A stretch of 64,000 bases of DNA from Cryoendolithus antarcticus (lineage: Eukaryota > Ascomycota > Dothideomycetes > Cladosporiales > Cladosporiaceae): contig NAJO01000048.1 of NCBI GenBank assembly GCA_002077065.1, forward strand, positions 62,001-126,000, read 5' to 3'. Both the position numbers and the translations under genes were made by a program. Below the pieces are notes generated by a model. The model searched no databases, was not told the origin of the DNA, and saw nothing but the letters and a program-made list of their open reading frames with translations. Shown here one piece after another: positions 9,429 to 20,596 of the stretch (position 1 is the first letter of the stretch; each line of letters starts with the position of its first letter).

Positions 9429-11156
9429 TCAGCTGCTCCCATGATGCTTGTCCCTGAGCATCTTCCCGATGGTATGCTCATGGTGCCTTCCGAGCTTTGC
9501 TTCAGGCACACCTCCAGGTAGATCTGACGTTGAAAGATGCTGGGCACCGCTTGTCAAGCCGTCGATTTGAGCGTGCGAGAGGGTGGAAGTTGAACTAGTG
9601 CTTGCCTCCTGGTCCTCGACGTGATTATGCACCAGCGGCGCATCCTTCGAAAGCGGCGATTGCACCTGCGTGACGTGTGGGTTGTCCGCGAGAACAGCAG
9701 ACACCACCGGCGATGTAGTGCCATCCAGACCAGTAACGCCGTGCGCCTTGACCGTCTCAATCTCATCCGGCACACTCCCGTTGACACTCCCCGGCGAGTC
9801 ACTCTTCAAGCTACTCGCACGACTAACATCCCGACTCTCACTCGTCCCAATCCTCAAACCCAGCTTCTTCTCCCCTTGATCCTTCGTCCCATGTGCCCCT
9901 CTCCAATCCGCAGCCTTCGCTTCCTGCACCGGCTCACCTTCAAGTGGCTCGTTAATCTGTACTGAAGGAATATCAGGGATATCCAGCGCCTTCCACACTA
10001 CTGCCATCCGATCAAAGCATTTCGTTCCCTTTCTCGCACTGCCTTTGATTCCGTCCATGGCGTCCCACTCGATCTCGAAGACGCCGGAGTCGTCTGCTGT
10101 ACCTTGCTGCTCGGGTCCATGACCTTCGAAGAAGATGTTGAACCAGACGTGTGCGACGGAGGTGACCATAGTGAAGCCGCCGAACTTCGTCTTGTTGCGG
10201 CGCTCGAAGTCGATGTTTATGTCGCTTGAGGGGAGCACGATGCGGGTGGAAGGGCGGAAGATCACGTCGCCGCCTTCGGTGGAGTCCAAAGTCTTGGTTG
10301 TGGAAGAGCGGTCGACCGACGAGCTAGATGGTGTTGTGGGCGAGCTAGCCGCTGAGTTCGACGACTCCTTCAATGCAACCTTCCTGTCGATAGCCTGCGC
10401 GACCACATCAGACATATTCTCCGCTTTCTCCGTCTCACCCCTCACAATCTCCCTCTCCTTATTCGTAAACGTATGAAACGACTTGATAACCTTCCCCTCC
10501 TCCACATACCCCTCCACAGCAATTTTGACGCCGTCCCTCAAACCCCAGACATGCACCTCCAATACCTCCGCCGGCCTCTCAACATACTTCTTCCCGAACT
10601 GCGTCCACCGGTCCACATACTCGATCGTGCGAATCTGACTCGGTATGCTAATGCCCGCTCCGAAGCCAGGCCTCATTCTCCGCTCAGTGAATCGCTGCTT
10701 GGCGTCTTCTGCTTTCCAGCCCTCTTCACTGATCAGGTAGCTGCACGTCACTGTCCCGCTCCTGCCCTTACCAGCTTTGCAATGCACAACCACGACCCGT
10801 CCCTCTGCATCCTTCTCCTTCAGCCAATTCCGCATACTCCCCATGATCAGCGGGATCAGCGCGAAAGGCGGAGGATGGTGGTCCGGCCACGGGTAGTGTC
10901 GTATTCGGCCATATACCTCATCGTCGGGGTATCCAGTGCCTTCGGCGCGGAACTCCCAGATAGCCCAGTTCTCGGCATGCTTGGAGTCGAGGAAGCTGAC
11001 GAGGTCCTTGAGAGGGTTTCGGTAGGCGATCTGGGGGTATGTGCCTGAGGGACCGGAGGTAGCTATGATGTTGTCTGTCACGTAGCAGAGATCGAGACCA
11101 GCTTCGGGGTGTCTGGCGCGAGGGCCAGCTACGATTTGGCGGAGGATGGAGGCCAT
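9429..11156 (-). CDS. TEP1: PTEN-like phosphatidylinositol 3-phosphatase
   Basis: One 575-residue exon. Residues 20-45 hold the PTEN-type opening (LDLCYVTDNIIA...YRN). The P-loop HCKAGKGRSG lies at 125-134 with catalytic Cys126 and Arg132; the two lysines are the PTEN signature for inositol phosphate rather than phosphotyrosine substrates. A WPDHHPPP loop at 90-97 supplies the general acid. A divergent C2-like region follows (about 190-390), then a low-complexity tail rich in Ser, Thr and Glu. Family role: dephosphorylation of PtdIns(3,4,5)P3 at membranes. The long tail exceeds yeast Tep1 and is probably disordered. No intron is needed. Confidence 0.9.
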   Translation of the reverse strand: MASILRQIVAGPRARHPEAGLDLCYVTDNIIATSGPSGTYPQIAYRNPLKDLVSFLDSKHAENWAIWEFRAEGTGYPDDEVYGRIRHYPWPDHHPPPFALIPLIMGSMRNWLKEKDAEGRVVVVHCKAGKGRSGTVTCSYLISEEGWKAEDAKQRFTERRMRPGFGAGISIPSQIRTIEYVDRWTQFGKKYVERPAEVLEVHVWGLRDGVKIAVEGYVEEGKVIKSFHTFTNKEREIVRGETEKAENMSDVVAQAIDRKVALKESSNSAASSPTTPSSSSVDRSSTTKTLDSTEGGDVIFRPSTRIVLPSSDINIDFERRNKTKFGGFTMVTSVAHVWFNIFFEGHGPEQQGTADDSGVFEIEWDAMDGIKGSARKGTKCFDRMAVVWKALDIPDIPSVQINEPLEGEPVQEAKAADWRGAHGTKDQGEKKLGLRIGTSESRDVSRASSLKSDSPGSVNGSVPDEIETVKAHGVTGLDGTTSPVVSAVLADNPHVTQVQSPLSKDAPLVHNHVEDQEASTSSTSTLSHAQIDGLTSGAQHLSTSDLPGGVPEAKLGRHHEHTIGKMLRDKHHGSS

Positions 11157-11574
11157 TGCGTGCGGTGTCGTGAAGCTCAGGTAATCGCTCGCACTCGTAC
11201 CTTTCCGTATGTTATCGCAGGGCCAATGACCAAGTCATCTTGTCTGGAGTCACTGGAGCACGGCTTCACTAAGAGGATAATATCATGTTTCAAATTGGAA
11301 GGTCAGGAACTTGTTGCAATGGAGCCAGAGGACCGACAGAGCAATGACATCACTTTGCACTGAGCAGTGGGACGCGCGTGTATGGTAAATGTATCGAGGT
11401 ATCCATCGTGCTGTACCTATCTTATATCTTATAAGTCATGCGTAATGTTTTCTTGCTACTCGTAAGTCTATATATGTCGTGGTATCATGCAGTAGTGCTC
11501 AATATCATACTCTTCATCCTCCCCATCCCTGAATGCTCATCATATACACCATTGACCTTGACTCCCGGTCCGTC
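11157..11574. other. intergenic
   Basis: Contains the phosphatase promoter side and the 3' flank of the first F-box-like gene, with AT-rich patches near 11400-11450. No gene seen. Confidence 0.5.
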
Positions 11575-13137
11575 CTAGCAGTGGTACTCATGCCACGAGT
11601 CCACGCAGAGTATGACCACCAATACCCCAATGTACGGCGCCACGGGCTGATAAGCACTTCGCACGTCGCGAGATCGAAACTCGTGCCACTGTCCGATGCG
11701 ATTGCAGTCAAAGGGCTCTATGTACTTGCTCGTAATCAGCCGCCAGCCCAAGGCTCCCGGATTCCAGGAGTATGGCAGCCGCCGGCGAAGCCTCACAGTA
11801 TGCAGAGCTGGCAGCATGTGGGCCTGTAGCACGGTTTCCACCTCATGATCGTCGCGATGAAGACAGAACGGCTCTGGCTTCTCCTCGTATAGGATGGACA
11901 GCGATTCGAGACTGGGTGGGAATAGCTCCGCCAAGACGCGCATTGTACCGTCCGTATGAGCTCTGTACGTGTTGCGATACAGGCGTCGATTCATAAGTGA
12001 CATTTCGCTCGGCATGCGCGACACTTCGTAATGGTACTCCACCTGTCCCAATGTTTCGCGATCGTCCTCGGCTTGGAATGCGTTAAGGACGGCTCCTCCG
12101 CCAGCTCTGAGAAACGGCTCATCAGCGTAGTCCTGCTGAGCGAAATGTGGTAATAACAGCTCCACAGGAAGAGCGAGGAAACGCAGATTGTCGAATTGGT
12201 AGAACGGTTCAACTTGTCTCCACGAGCCGCGAGACTTTCTACTGATAGCGTGGGCGACGATAACCAGTTCTTGCAGCTCTCGCCCATGCGCCTGAATGGC
12301 ACAGACGGTCTCGTACATTTCCGGACAGTAGCCGTCAGATGCGCCCTCACCGAGTGTCATATACAGTGTCGAGAGCTGTGGACACGCTATGAGGACCATC
12401 TTGATGTCTGACGCGCCCATGTGGGTGTCCTTGAAGTATAGGTGCTTCAGACTGCTTCGGAGCTCGGTCTTATGCCCGGAAAATGTCAGGCTGAGATGAG
12501 AGCTAGGTATCGAGTCCGTACGTAGCGAATGCAGTGAAAGCAGTTCAAGATACTGCTCCAGGTTCGGTATGGTCTCGCCCACACACTCCTCTGGGTCTGC
12601 GTCTAGTCTCGCGACCACGCTTGTAAGACATTGTGGGCCTAGCTGGGAAAGTAGCGGTATCACTCGTTGGCAAACCGCTAAATCCACATCCATGGACTCC
12701 AGATTGGGGCAAAAGATCACGAGTAGCGAGATGATAGCATATGCTCCAGTCCAGTCGTCGTTCCCAACGTGGTCGAGCGCTGATCGCCAGACTCCGAAGA
12801 CGCTCATCACGCCGAGTGACTTCATGTGGCGTCTCGCAAGGGCAACCTTAGCAATGTTCTGCATCGATTCATCGCTGAGGGTGCCTATGGGAAGACTTTC
12901 ATTTACGTCTTCTTCCATGCTAATGCACTTAACCATCATACCCAAGCGAGCATCGTAGGCGATCCTCATCACGAGCTGTAGCAAGTCGTAAAGGCTGCAC
13001 AGTCGCACATCAACCACTTGATACAGGACTGGTTCTGCGACGCGGTTCAGCGTTTTTGAGACCCGCATGCAAGAGAGTAACGCGTCGAGATTTGGCCTGT
13101 TGTCGCGCGGATCCGGAGCAAGATCTGGGTGAATCAT
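11575..13137 (-). CDS. F-box/LRR-like protein, 5' end unresolved
   Basis: Reading from the first in-frame ATG gives 520 residues. The family is recognised only by resemblance to its neighbour at 13704: both share a (S/T)VT...(L/I)WQL(V/I)F opening, a block of the type (R/A)CxxASKxxNRxAEPxLY, and leucine-rich spacing afterwards. Here the F-box-like opening (HEIWQLIFANL) lies upstream of that ATG, in a frame that stays open to about 13299 with no ATG. The true start must therefore be in an unidentified upstream exon, or has been lost. A candidate acceptor (TTAG) with a TACTAAT branch site lies just before 13299. Such proteins usually recruit substrates to SCF ubiquitin ligases; the substrate is unknown. 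Confidence 0.65.
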   Translation of the reverse strand: MIHPDLAPDPRDNRPNLDALLSCMRVSKTLNRVAEPVLYQVVDVRLCSLYDLLQLVMRIAYDARLGMMVKCISMEEDVNESLPIGTLSDESMQNIAKVALARRHMKSLGVMSVFGVWRSALDHVGNDDWTGAYAIISLLVIFCPNLESMDVDLAVCQRVIPLLSQLGPQCLTSVVARLDADPEECVGETIPNLEQYLELLSLHSLRTDSIPSSHLSLTFSGHKTELRSSLKHLYFKDTHMGASDIKMVLIACPQLSTLYMTLGEGASDGYCPEMYETVCAIQAHGRELQELVIVAHAISRKSRGSWRQVEPFYQFDNLRFLALPVELLLPHFAQQDYADEPFLRAGGGAVLNAFQAEDDRETLGQVEYHYEVSRMPSEMSLMNRRLYRNTYRAHTDGTMRVLAELFPPSLESLSILYEEKPEPFCLHRDDHEVETVLQAHMLPALHTVRLRRRLPYSWNPGALGWRLITSKYIEPFDCNRIGQWHEFRSRDVRSAYQPVAPYIGVLVVILCVDSWHEYHC

Positions 13138-13703
13138 GAGGTTCGCGAATATGAGCTGCCAGATCTCATGGCAGCCGAGGCCATCGCAGGCAGTAACTGT
13201 AGCGTTGCGAAACCCGATGGTCGTGGTGTTGAAAGACTTGTGATGTGTCAGAGGGGAAGTTGCATGGAAAGTCGCATCGCGAACTGAGGGTCCGTATTGC
13301 TAAGACATGAATTAGTATGAGTCGGGGCGGATGTGATAGATCATAAGCCTACATGAACGGTGCCTCAACACGCCGTCTCATCGGTTGCAGGACGCTGCAT
13401 GTGTATGGCGCTGTGTAGCTCGGGAAACCATCCACAGAACGTAGCGACCCTGCTCGACACGCAAGTCGCTATGCAAGTCGATGCAGAATGACAGGCTTCA
13501 GGTGGGGTTGAGTACATTCGCAGCTAGCGAGGAATCATGTTGCGTCTGTACCGTCGTGACATACACCGCATTGGATCATTGCACAAGTCCTGCCCCAATT
13601 CAAGAGTCATCAGTGATATGGTGATCTGCGCTCCTCCTCGTGAACTCTTTCTCTTCCCCACAGGGCTCGAGTTACGACCCAATCCGAGCGGTCATCGTGC
13701 CAG
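13138..13703. other. intergenic plus probable 5' coding extension of the upstream F-box gene
   Basis: Positions 13138-13299 on the minus strand are probably coding (see the gene at 11575). The rest is spacer between the two paralogs, without a credible gene. Confidence 0.5.
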
Positions 13704-15032
13704 TCAGGGCGGAGCAATACGTTTCAGCTCGTTCCATATGTAGCTGCGAGGGAAGTCTATCGTGTCGATACTCGACATGCTCGTCTGCTGCCAGTCTGGA
13801 AGTTCGTCCATCCGTTTGAACGGTTGAGGTCGCCTGATCGTCACAGTGCACAACTTGGTATGTGCTGCGCTTCGTAACAGAGCTACAATCATCGCATCAT
13901 TGCGTGCGAAGCAGTCTTCATCTGCATGCCGCTCGTAGGTGATGCCCAGTTCTTCGAGACTGAGTGGCAGTAATGCTGAGAATGGAAGAAATGCAAACGT
14001 TGGATCTGCGTAATCAGAGTCATCGTCGGTGAGCGTGTTCGGCACAAACATCTCCGCGGGCAGCGCAAGCGATCTCATGCTGCAAGTATCATCGAAAGGT
14101 TGGATTTGCATCCACGAATTGCCGTACACGTGCCACCAGTTCGCAACGACTGTAAGTTCTGAAAGCTGCTTGCCATGCAGTTGCACCACACGGACAATTT
14201 CACCAACAAGAGAGTCGCTGTTCTCTTCACTATATTGATAGAAATTGATCCATAGCGTTGAGAGCTGCATGCAGATTTCAAGCAAGTTTGCCAGACTTTG
14301 AGCTCGAATGCATGCGTGATTGAGATACAGACACTTGAGATTGCTGCGAATGTCTACGGCAGGCGAGATTGTTATCGCTGTTCCACGATCAACTCGCAGA
14401 GATCGTAGAGATGATAGACCCAGCAGATTTACCAGCTCCGCTGCTTCTAGACCCACGCCAGCGGACAGCTTTGCGGCCACATAGCGAAAGCGAGATGACG
14501 GTGTATATAGCTTGCCGAGGAGCGCCCATCGACAGATCTCCGTATGTGCATCCAGGACCTCTAGATGGGGACACAAACTCAAAAGCGCGGCAACGATAAT
14601 TGTCGGTGAGCGTGGTCCGTAGTCCGTGGCAGCTATTTGGGAGCGCGGCGCGCGACCAGACGACACCTCAATGCGCTTTTCCACTACGCCTCTGATGAGA
14701 TTCAAAGCTTCCTTGCTCGCCAGCTTTGTATCTGGGACGTCTGACATTCTGTGCTCCGAAGTACGAACACATCTAATAAGAAGCCCCAGGCGGCCTTTCT
14801 TCGTGATCGTAGACAGCAATTTCAACCCGTTGGACAGACCGATCATCCTGAGATCGATTGTGTGATACAGCGCAGGCTCGGCCAGACGATTGAACATTTT
14901 CGAAGCGTGCAGGCAAGCGCGCAAGGTAGCAATATGCGGCCGGTGCTGGTACGTGTCCCAGGTCTTCGCGTCCACCGTCATCTGCTCGAATACGAGCTGC
15001 CACAGCTCCTCGGGTAGGTCGGTCACAGACAT
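13704..15032 (-). CDS. F-box-like protein (paralog of the neighbour)
   Basis: A single exon of 442 residues starting MSVTDLPEELWQLVFEQM, a clear F-box-like N-terminus, followed by LRACLHASKMFNRLAEPALYHTIDLR. The remainder has leucine-rich, beta-alpha-like spacing without sharp repeats. It shares order and motifs with the gene at 11575, in the same orientation, so the two are an old, well-diverged tandem duplication. No other domain is recognised. By family knowledge it would be an adaptor of an SCF-type ubiquitin ligase. Confidence 0.78.
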   Translation of the reverse strand: MSVTDLPEELWQLVFEQMTVDAKTWDTYQHRPHIATLRACLHASKMFNRLAEPALYHTIDLRMIGLSNGLKLLSTITKKGRLGLLIRCVRTSEHRMSDVPDTKLASKEALNLIRGVVEKRIEVSSGRAPRSQIAATDYGPRSPTIIVAALLSLCPHLEVLDAHTEICRWALLGKLYTPSSRFRYVAAKLSAGVGLEAAELVNLLGLSSLRSLRVDRGTAITISPAVDIRSNLKCLYLNHACIRAQSLANLLEICMQLSTLWINFYQYSEENSDSLVGEIVRVVQLHGKQLSELTVVANWWHVYGNSWMQIQPFDDTCSMRSLALPAEMFVPNTLTDDDSDYADPTFAFLPFSALLPLSLEELGITYERHADEDCFARNDAMIVALLRSAAHTKLCTVTIRRPQPFKRMDELPDWQQTSMSSIDTIDFPRSYIWNELKRIAPP

Positions 15033-16219
15033 CGTAGTGTCAAAGGATGGAGAATGGAGCCCATGACGCTCCGAGTCTGCCGTTGCGTAGTCTGGTTGGA
15101 AGACACACTATGCCATTGTTACCGGGCCAGGCCTAAGTAGAGAACACGGTCGGCCAGGCACACAAGACTGGTCATCACGGCGCCTGACATGTCAGTGCGT
15201 GAGAATCGCCCGGCACCCATATGAGCTCGGATGTTCGCCCTGGGTCCCGCTCTGCCGTATTGGTCATAGTGTACGCAAGGAGGCAGATCATTCAATGAAA
15301 GCACTCGAATAAATAGTCAGCGAACGCTAGCGCCAGGTGATGCGGGAGCGCTGTCAAGTGGAGGGGCTTGGCATTGACACGACCAGGAGCGCTGTCCACT
15401 TCCTATCAACGCAAGGGTTGCGCGTGCGCCATTACTTCCAGGAGTGATGTGCCGGACTGCTGATGAGTCCAGCATGGCAAATATCGATGCCTGTCGAAGC
15501 AAAGCTGAGCGCTGTTCCAGAACGTATGCCAGCCTCGTTGTCGGCCCAATCGGGTACTACAGGCAAGGCTGAGGCCCGTGAAAGCTCCCCCAAGCAGCAT
15601 CTCCGTCGCTCGTAACAGTTGCGAGGATGCGTCATTCTGGACATCTCTATGGGCCTCAGTCACGCAGGTCGATCGCTGACCCGCCGCGATCTGTACAGCT
15701 CTTGGACAAGCTGACTAGTAAGTGCAACTGCGGAGAATTGCTCCTCCACCTACTCGCCTTGCCGGACAAGGCTGAGCTGACGCCCAGCTATGGAGTGTCT
15801 ATCAATCTCGCTTTCGTCACATGCACTAAGCGCCTCCAGTCGAGGCTGTACTTGCGCCCCGATCTGCAAACCTCCTCAGAAGCAAGCAGCTATCCGTAGT
15901 TTCTCTTCTGAAGTCTGCCGTGGGATATGATCTCTTACTTGTGACGATGCTAGACCAATGGCTGGAGACTCGTTACCTATCGAGGCACATGCAGATCACA
16001 TGAGTTTCGGATTTTCAGCTTTCGAATCTTCACTACTGTTTGCCCATGCATCGCAGTGCTATACCTCGTGCTACGCGTGCTCGACATGCCAAGTGAAGAC
16101 ACTGCCTCAGCCTTGTGCTCCGGACAGCCTTGCGAACGACTTCAAAGGTCAGATCAGGTACTGTATCTCGCAATCTCTGTCCTACATCTTATTCACCTTT
16201 ACAATTGCATACTGCTGTC
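15033..16219. other. intergenic, 1.2 kb
   Basis: Several short open frames on both strands, none with recognisable protein features or splice-linked partners. It separates the F-box-like gene from the membrane protein gene (divergent pair). Confidence 0.45.
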
Positions 16220-16940
16220 ATGAAATCCGCGATGAGCACAACGATCACCACACTCACGATACCGGATAACTTTACCCCTACCGACTCGTGCACCAGGCAA
16301 GCATTTCAACTCTATCCTCTTGGTCTTGATCACCTAGCAGTCAACTCGACCACCCGAATCGGTCATGGTTACACAGCGATATATACCACTACCGTGATCA
16401 CCCGCGGGATCGCGAGCGAATGCTACCCTACTCAGTATGATCTACTCGGGAAGACGATCGAGCCGAACGCTACCTCCAATATGGGCGTGGCCACATACGT
16501 TGTGAGCTCATATGCCGCAGAGAGTTGTCCGCCTGCGTTTGTTGCTCACATCGGCAACCCAACCTCTGCCGTCTTATCCGTGACGACTTGCTGTCCAACG
16601 TACGTCCGCCGTGTGCAGATACACACCCGAAGACTGACCCCAGATCTGCAGAGGAATGAATGTCATCACGACCCTGGGACCAGTCCAACCACCCTATGTT
16701 TGCAGCCGGGTGAACCAAGGCCCGGTGACGATTGAGATCGGATCCTACACCACATTTGTCCCGACGGAGACACCAGTAGGCATTATTGCTGCCGCAGTGC
16801 TCATCGCACCCCGCGAGATTGCTTCTCATAGCTCAGGAACAAGCAAAACGACGAAGATCGCGCTTGGAATCGGCTTTGCTGCCATTGGAGCGCTCCTACT
16901 TGGTGCGATCGTGGTCGTGTCCATATGGTGGCGTCGATAG
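16220..16940 (+). CDS. Single-pass membrane protein, unknown family
   Basis: Exons 16220-16599 and 16652-16940 (52 bp intron, GTACGT...GCAG) give 222 residues. The ectodomain-like part is Thr/Ser-rich with scattered cysteines, including a CCPTGMNV junction formed by the splice. Near the C-terminus an approximately 23-residue hydrophobic helix (ALGIGFAAIGALLLGAIVVV) ends in WWRR. There is no clear cleavable signal peptide from this ATG, so the start may be wrong or the protein may use its tail helix for insertion. The architecture resembles fungal surface proteins with a Thr/Cys ectodomain and one helix, but I cannot name the family. Confidence 0.65.
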
Positions 16941-17137
16941 TCGCGCAAGAGCGTAGGCGTTGGGAAGCGGGTCAGAGACGGCTTCGAGCTTCTTGGGAAG
17001 TGAGAGGTAATGTGCAAGATCTTGCCGTCTACACATGTATTCAGCCTGTGGATGCCATCCTTGCCTAGCAGCTTTATTTCACAACGATACACCATCTCGT
17101 CGTCGAGTCCTTCAATGCTCCAGTGCGGTGTCCTGGG

Positions 17138-17845
17138 CTAAATTGCACGTCCGATCTCCCAGGGTAGTACATCTGTCTTCAGCGTGTATCGAGGCGGCAA
17201 TACGAGTCTTCCGCGATCCATAGGAAGCATATCAATTGGATCGAGATCATATTCAAACCCCGGCAGATATCCAAACAACTCCCCGGCGAATGCGAAGACA
17301 TGGGCTTCCAGGACATCACACTGTCTGAGTAGCAAAAAAGGCCGAGGCAGGATGATGTTTCGATCCAGCCAGAGTTTCTCAGCGAATCTAGACACATTGT
17401 GGCGGAGCAAGGTATTGTATGCACACCCATTGTATGTGCGAGCCGGTGTCAGATTGACCAGGAATCGATACAGAATAAGCAGACCGGTATCAAGCGGTAT
17501 GCCGAGTACCCGGCAGGGCTCTGCGATGTGTGCTCTGAATTGAGGATGGAAATTCAGGGTCCCAAGAGGAAGCTCAATCACCTCACTCGAAGAGTTAGCA
17601 ACGAATTTGACAAAGCTTCTGCGGTCAAGGAAGACGTCGAGATCGGCATCCGAGAGAGCGGTGTGGAGCGATGTGCAGCTGTAGTCGACGCAGAGGCAGT
17701 ACAGCATAAAGTTGCGGAAGCGCTCCACGTTCGTATCGTGGATCCGAGCGACGGGCTCGGCACGTGCAACGCACGTGTCATAAGGTGGCGGCGGATCTTG
17801 CTCTTCGCGAGCACCGTGCGACATGCTGCGCTGATGGTCCGTCAA
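17138..17845 (-). CDS. Unknown protein, tandem paralog A
   Basis: A 235-residue intronless frame. I do not recognise a domain. Features shared with the gene at 18237 are a block R(F/L)RxFML(Y/H)CLCVD, a central segment with a conserved Gly-Ile-Pro, and the C-terminal motif (S)RFAEKLWLDRNIILPR followed by an aliphatic stretch. No signal peptide or membrane helix. The N-terminus contains a Pro run. Two same-strand copies sharing gene order of motifs show a local duplication of a lineage-restricted family. Confidence 0.6.
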   Translation of the reverse strand: MTDHQRSMSHGAREEQDPPPPYDTCVARAEPVARIHDTNVERFRNFMLYCLCVDYSCTSLHTALSDADLDVFLDRRSFVKFVANSSSEVIELPLGTLNFHPQFRAHIAEPCRVLGIPLDTGLLILYRFLVNLTPARTYNGCAYNTLLRHNVSRFAEKLWLDRNIILPRPFLLLRQCDVLEAHVFAFAGELFGYLPGFEYDLDPIDMLPMDRGRLVLPPRYTLKTDVLPWEIGRAI

Positions 17846-18236
17846 GTCGGATGTCTAGTGGACAGCTGTAAAGTGACGCGCCCTTGAGGGTCAATGATGA
17901 TGTAGAAGAGAATCATGTCATACCATATATCGAGGTGGTGGTGCCCCAAATTCAAATCTGTATGTGGGCTGGGACTGTCATGCTGACCTTCGCATGCCCT
18001 TCATTAGCTGGAGGACTCGCTGGCAATATAGTTCGACAATTACCGTTCGAGACCAGTGCGATTAAGTAGTATTAAACCTTGATGGTGCCTTCTGTAGGGC
18101 CTCCCTCCCGCCACTCGGTCAAGTGGTTGAGACATTTCGTCTGCAAACGCCCAAGCCAATTCCGTACTGATTGCACAGTGGATGGCAGTGATCGGTCCTC
18201 CATATACCTGAATCCACCATGCATCGGGATAGCAGC
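17846..18236. other. spacer between tandem paralogs
   Basis: About 390 bp between the two unknown-family copies, presumably holding the promoter of copy A and the 3' end of copy B. No gene seen. Confidence 0.5.
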
Positions 18237-18872
18237 CTAGCACATCTTCCCTCGTTCCGTGAGCGTGAAGCTGAGCTCCACCGCCAACATTCCATCAGAG
18301 CGACGAGCCAGCGGACCGTCGTGTCTACAGTCACACGTCACTCCGTCCAGACGGACGAAGATCTCAGCCGCGCTCGCAACGATGCAGCCGCGCAAGTTCT
18401 CGACATCGCTGGTCGCTGCTTTGATCCGGGGTAGTATGAGGTTGCGGTCGATCCACATCTTCTCGGCTAGACGGCTGACGCTTTTCCTCGCCAGAACGCC
18501 CTCTAAGCTGCTTGTATACAACCCTTGGCTACTTTGGCCGGTATTGAAGCGGCACAGGATAGGTATGACGAATCCGTGGGGAATACCCATTTTGCGACTG
18601 GGCTCGTTGACATGACGCCCAAGCCACTGGCTGAACACGGTCTCGCACATGTGTTGGCCACCGGTACTGGGCGCGTTGCTCAATCTTGCCTGGATATGGT
18701 CTTGATACGTGAGATAGAGCTCGCGGTCTTCATTGCTTAGTGTTGGCTTCCGATCGTAGTTGCAATCCACGCATAGGCAATGGAGCATGAACTTGCGGAG
18801 TCGGTGGACTTTAGACTTGTGCTCTTCGGCCGGTGAAGAGATAGGCTTGCAAGTGCATTTCAGCTGCTCCAC
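18237..18872 (-). CDS. Unknown protein, tandem paralog B (5' end unresolved)
   Basis: The open frame gives 211 residues but begins at a GTG; no ATG occurs in frame before the shared block RLRKFMLHCLCVD, although the frame stays open further upstream through CVKCPVEQ. Either the first exon is missed or the copy is 5'-damaged. It shares SRLAEKMWIDRNLILPR with copy A at the equivalent position. Cysteines are more numerous at the N-terminus (CxC, CxxC-like spacing), which might bind metal, but this is not established. Confidence 0.55.
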   Translation of the reverse strand: MEQLKCTCKPISSPAEEHKSKVHRLRKFMLHCLCVDCNYDRKPTLSNEDRELYLTYQDHIQARLSNAPSTGGQHMCETVFSQWLGRHVNEPSRKMGIPHGFVIPILCRFNTGQSSQGLYTSSLEGVLARKSVSRLAEKMWIDRNLILPRIKAATSDVENLRGCIVASAAEIFVRLDGVTCDCRHDGPLARRSDGMLAVELSFTLTERGKMC

Positions 18873-19715
18873 CGGACATTTAACACAGTCGTGTTGCGGT
18901 TCTGTGCGTAGGGCGGGGGCCCTTGTTAGGCCAGCCAGTCGTCCATATCGATCGAGAATACCATGGTGTCAAAAGGTGCGTAGCGATGCAGTGTGGGCCG
19001 GCGAGTTTCAGATTGGTGCTAAGTGTGGAATAGATGTCCGAAGGCGTCGATGCGTGAGGCTAGTAGGTCAATGTAACAGTCTTCTTAACAATCGAAGTAA
19101 TTTGACATAGCATGGAACAGCATGAAATAGAAACAGGTAGCATCATTACCAGCGCAGGATTGCAAGCCCTTCCCACCATGACCATTCGGTGTGGTATGGT
19201 ACGCGAGGACTTGGACTTCATCGCAGCCAGTAAAGAAGCGGACAATGCACAGATGTCTACGTATCGCGCGCCTCCAGGATGACCTTGAACACCCAGGAGC
19301 ATTACACTGACTATGCATCGCAACTCGGTGCCGTTGAGATGGACTTTGCCATCCTGCGTATCATTGCACAAAATGCTCATGTCCTCACTTTCGTAGTGCG
19401 GAAGTGGCTAGTGTCACTGCATTGAGCATCGTGGTGTCGTGCTGTCCACGTCCAAGTAATTAGTTGCCTCCAAGTACTGAATCGACAGATGTTGATGGAA
19501 TCAATTGCGCCAAGCATGCTCGCATACAATAGTAGGTTCGATGTGCTGTGGCGTTCCAGTGTAATTGCATAGCGAAATGATGAGGCATTTTCGAGGCTAC
19601 CTCAGGCCACTTTCCGAAGTCTTGGCGAGGGAACTTCGATCCACATCCGATTTCTGACGCAACGCTATCAATTGCTCGATAGCGACCAGCAGGACCAACG
19701 AAGCCCGCAGCCAAC
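18873..19715. other. intergenic and ubiquitin-L40 promoter
   Basis: No credible gene. The last part must contain the promoter and 5' leader of the ubiquitin-L40 gene, whose first coding base is 19716. No TATA box stands out. Confidence 0.5.
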
Positions 19716-20376
<661 letters not shown>

Positions 20377-20596
20377 TCTACTAGCTCTCATGCAGAGTGT
20401 GGGTGCGAAGGGGCGTTGCAGGAGGGAGGTGTAAGGGATAAAGGAGGGCGATGGGCACAATGCTCAGACTATCAGCTCGTACACCAATCACCACTGTTCG
20501 CCTCAATTCTACAAGCTCTACCCGTTCCTGTACGCCTTCCACATTATCATCCCATCAACAACGGCCTCTAAGGCACCCATCTCCAACATCCGTCCG

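Noticed and set aside
8749..9429. 226-codon frame antisense to the peptidase gene
   Set aside because: Pro/Ser-rich shadow of a Gly/Arg-rich coding strand.
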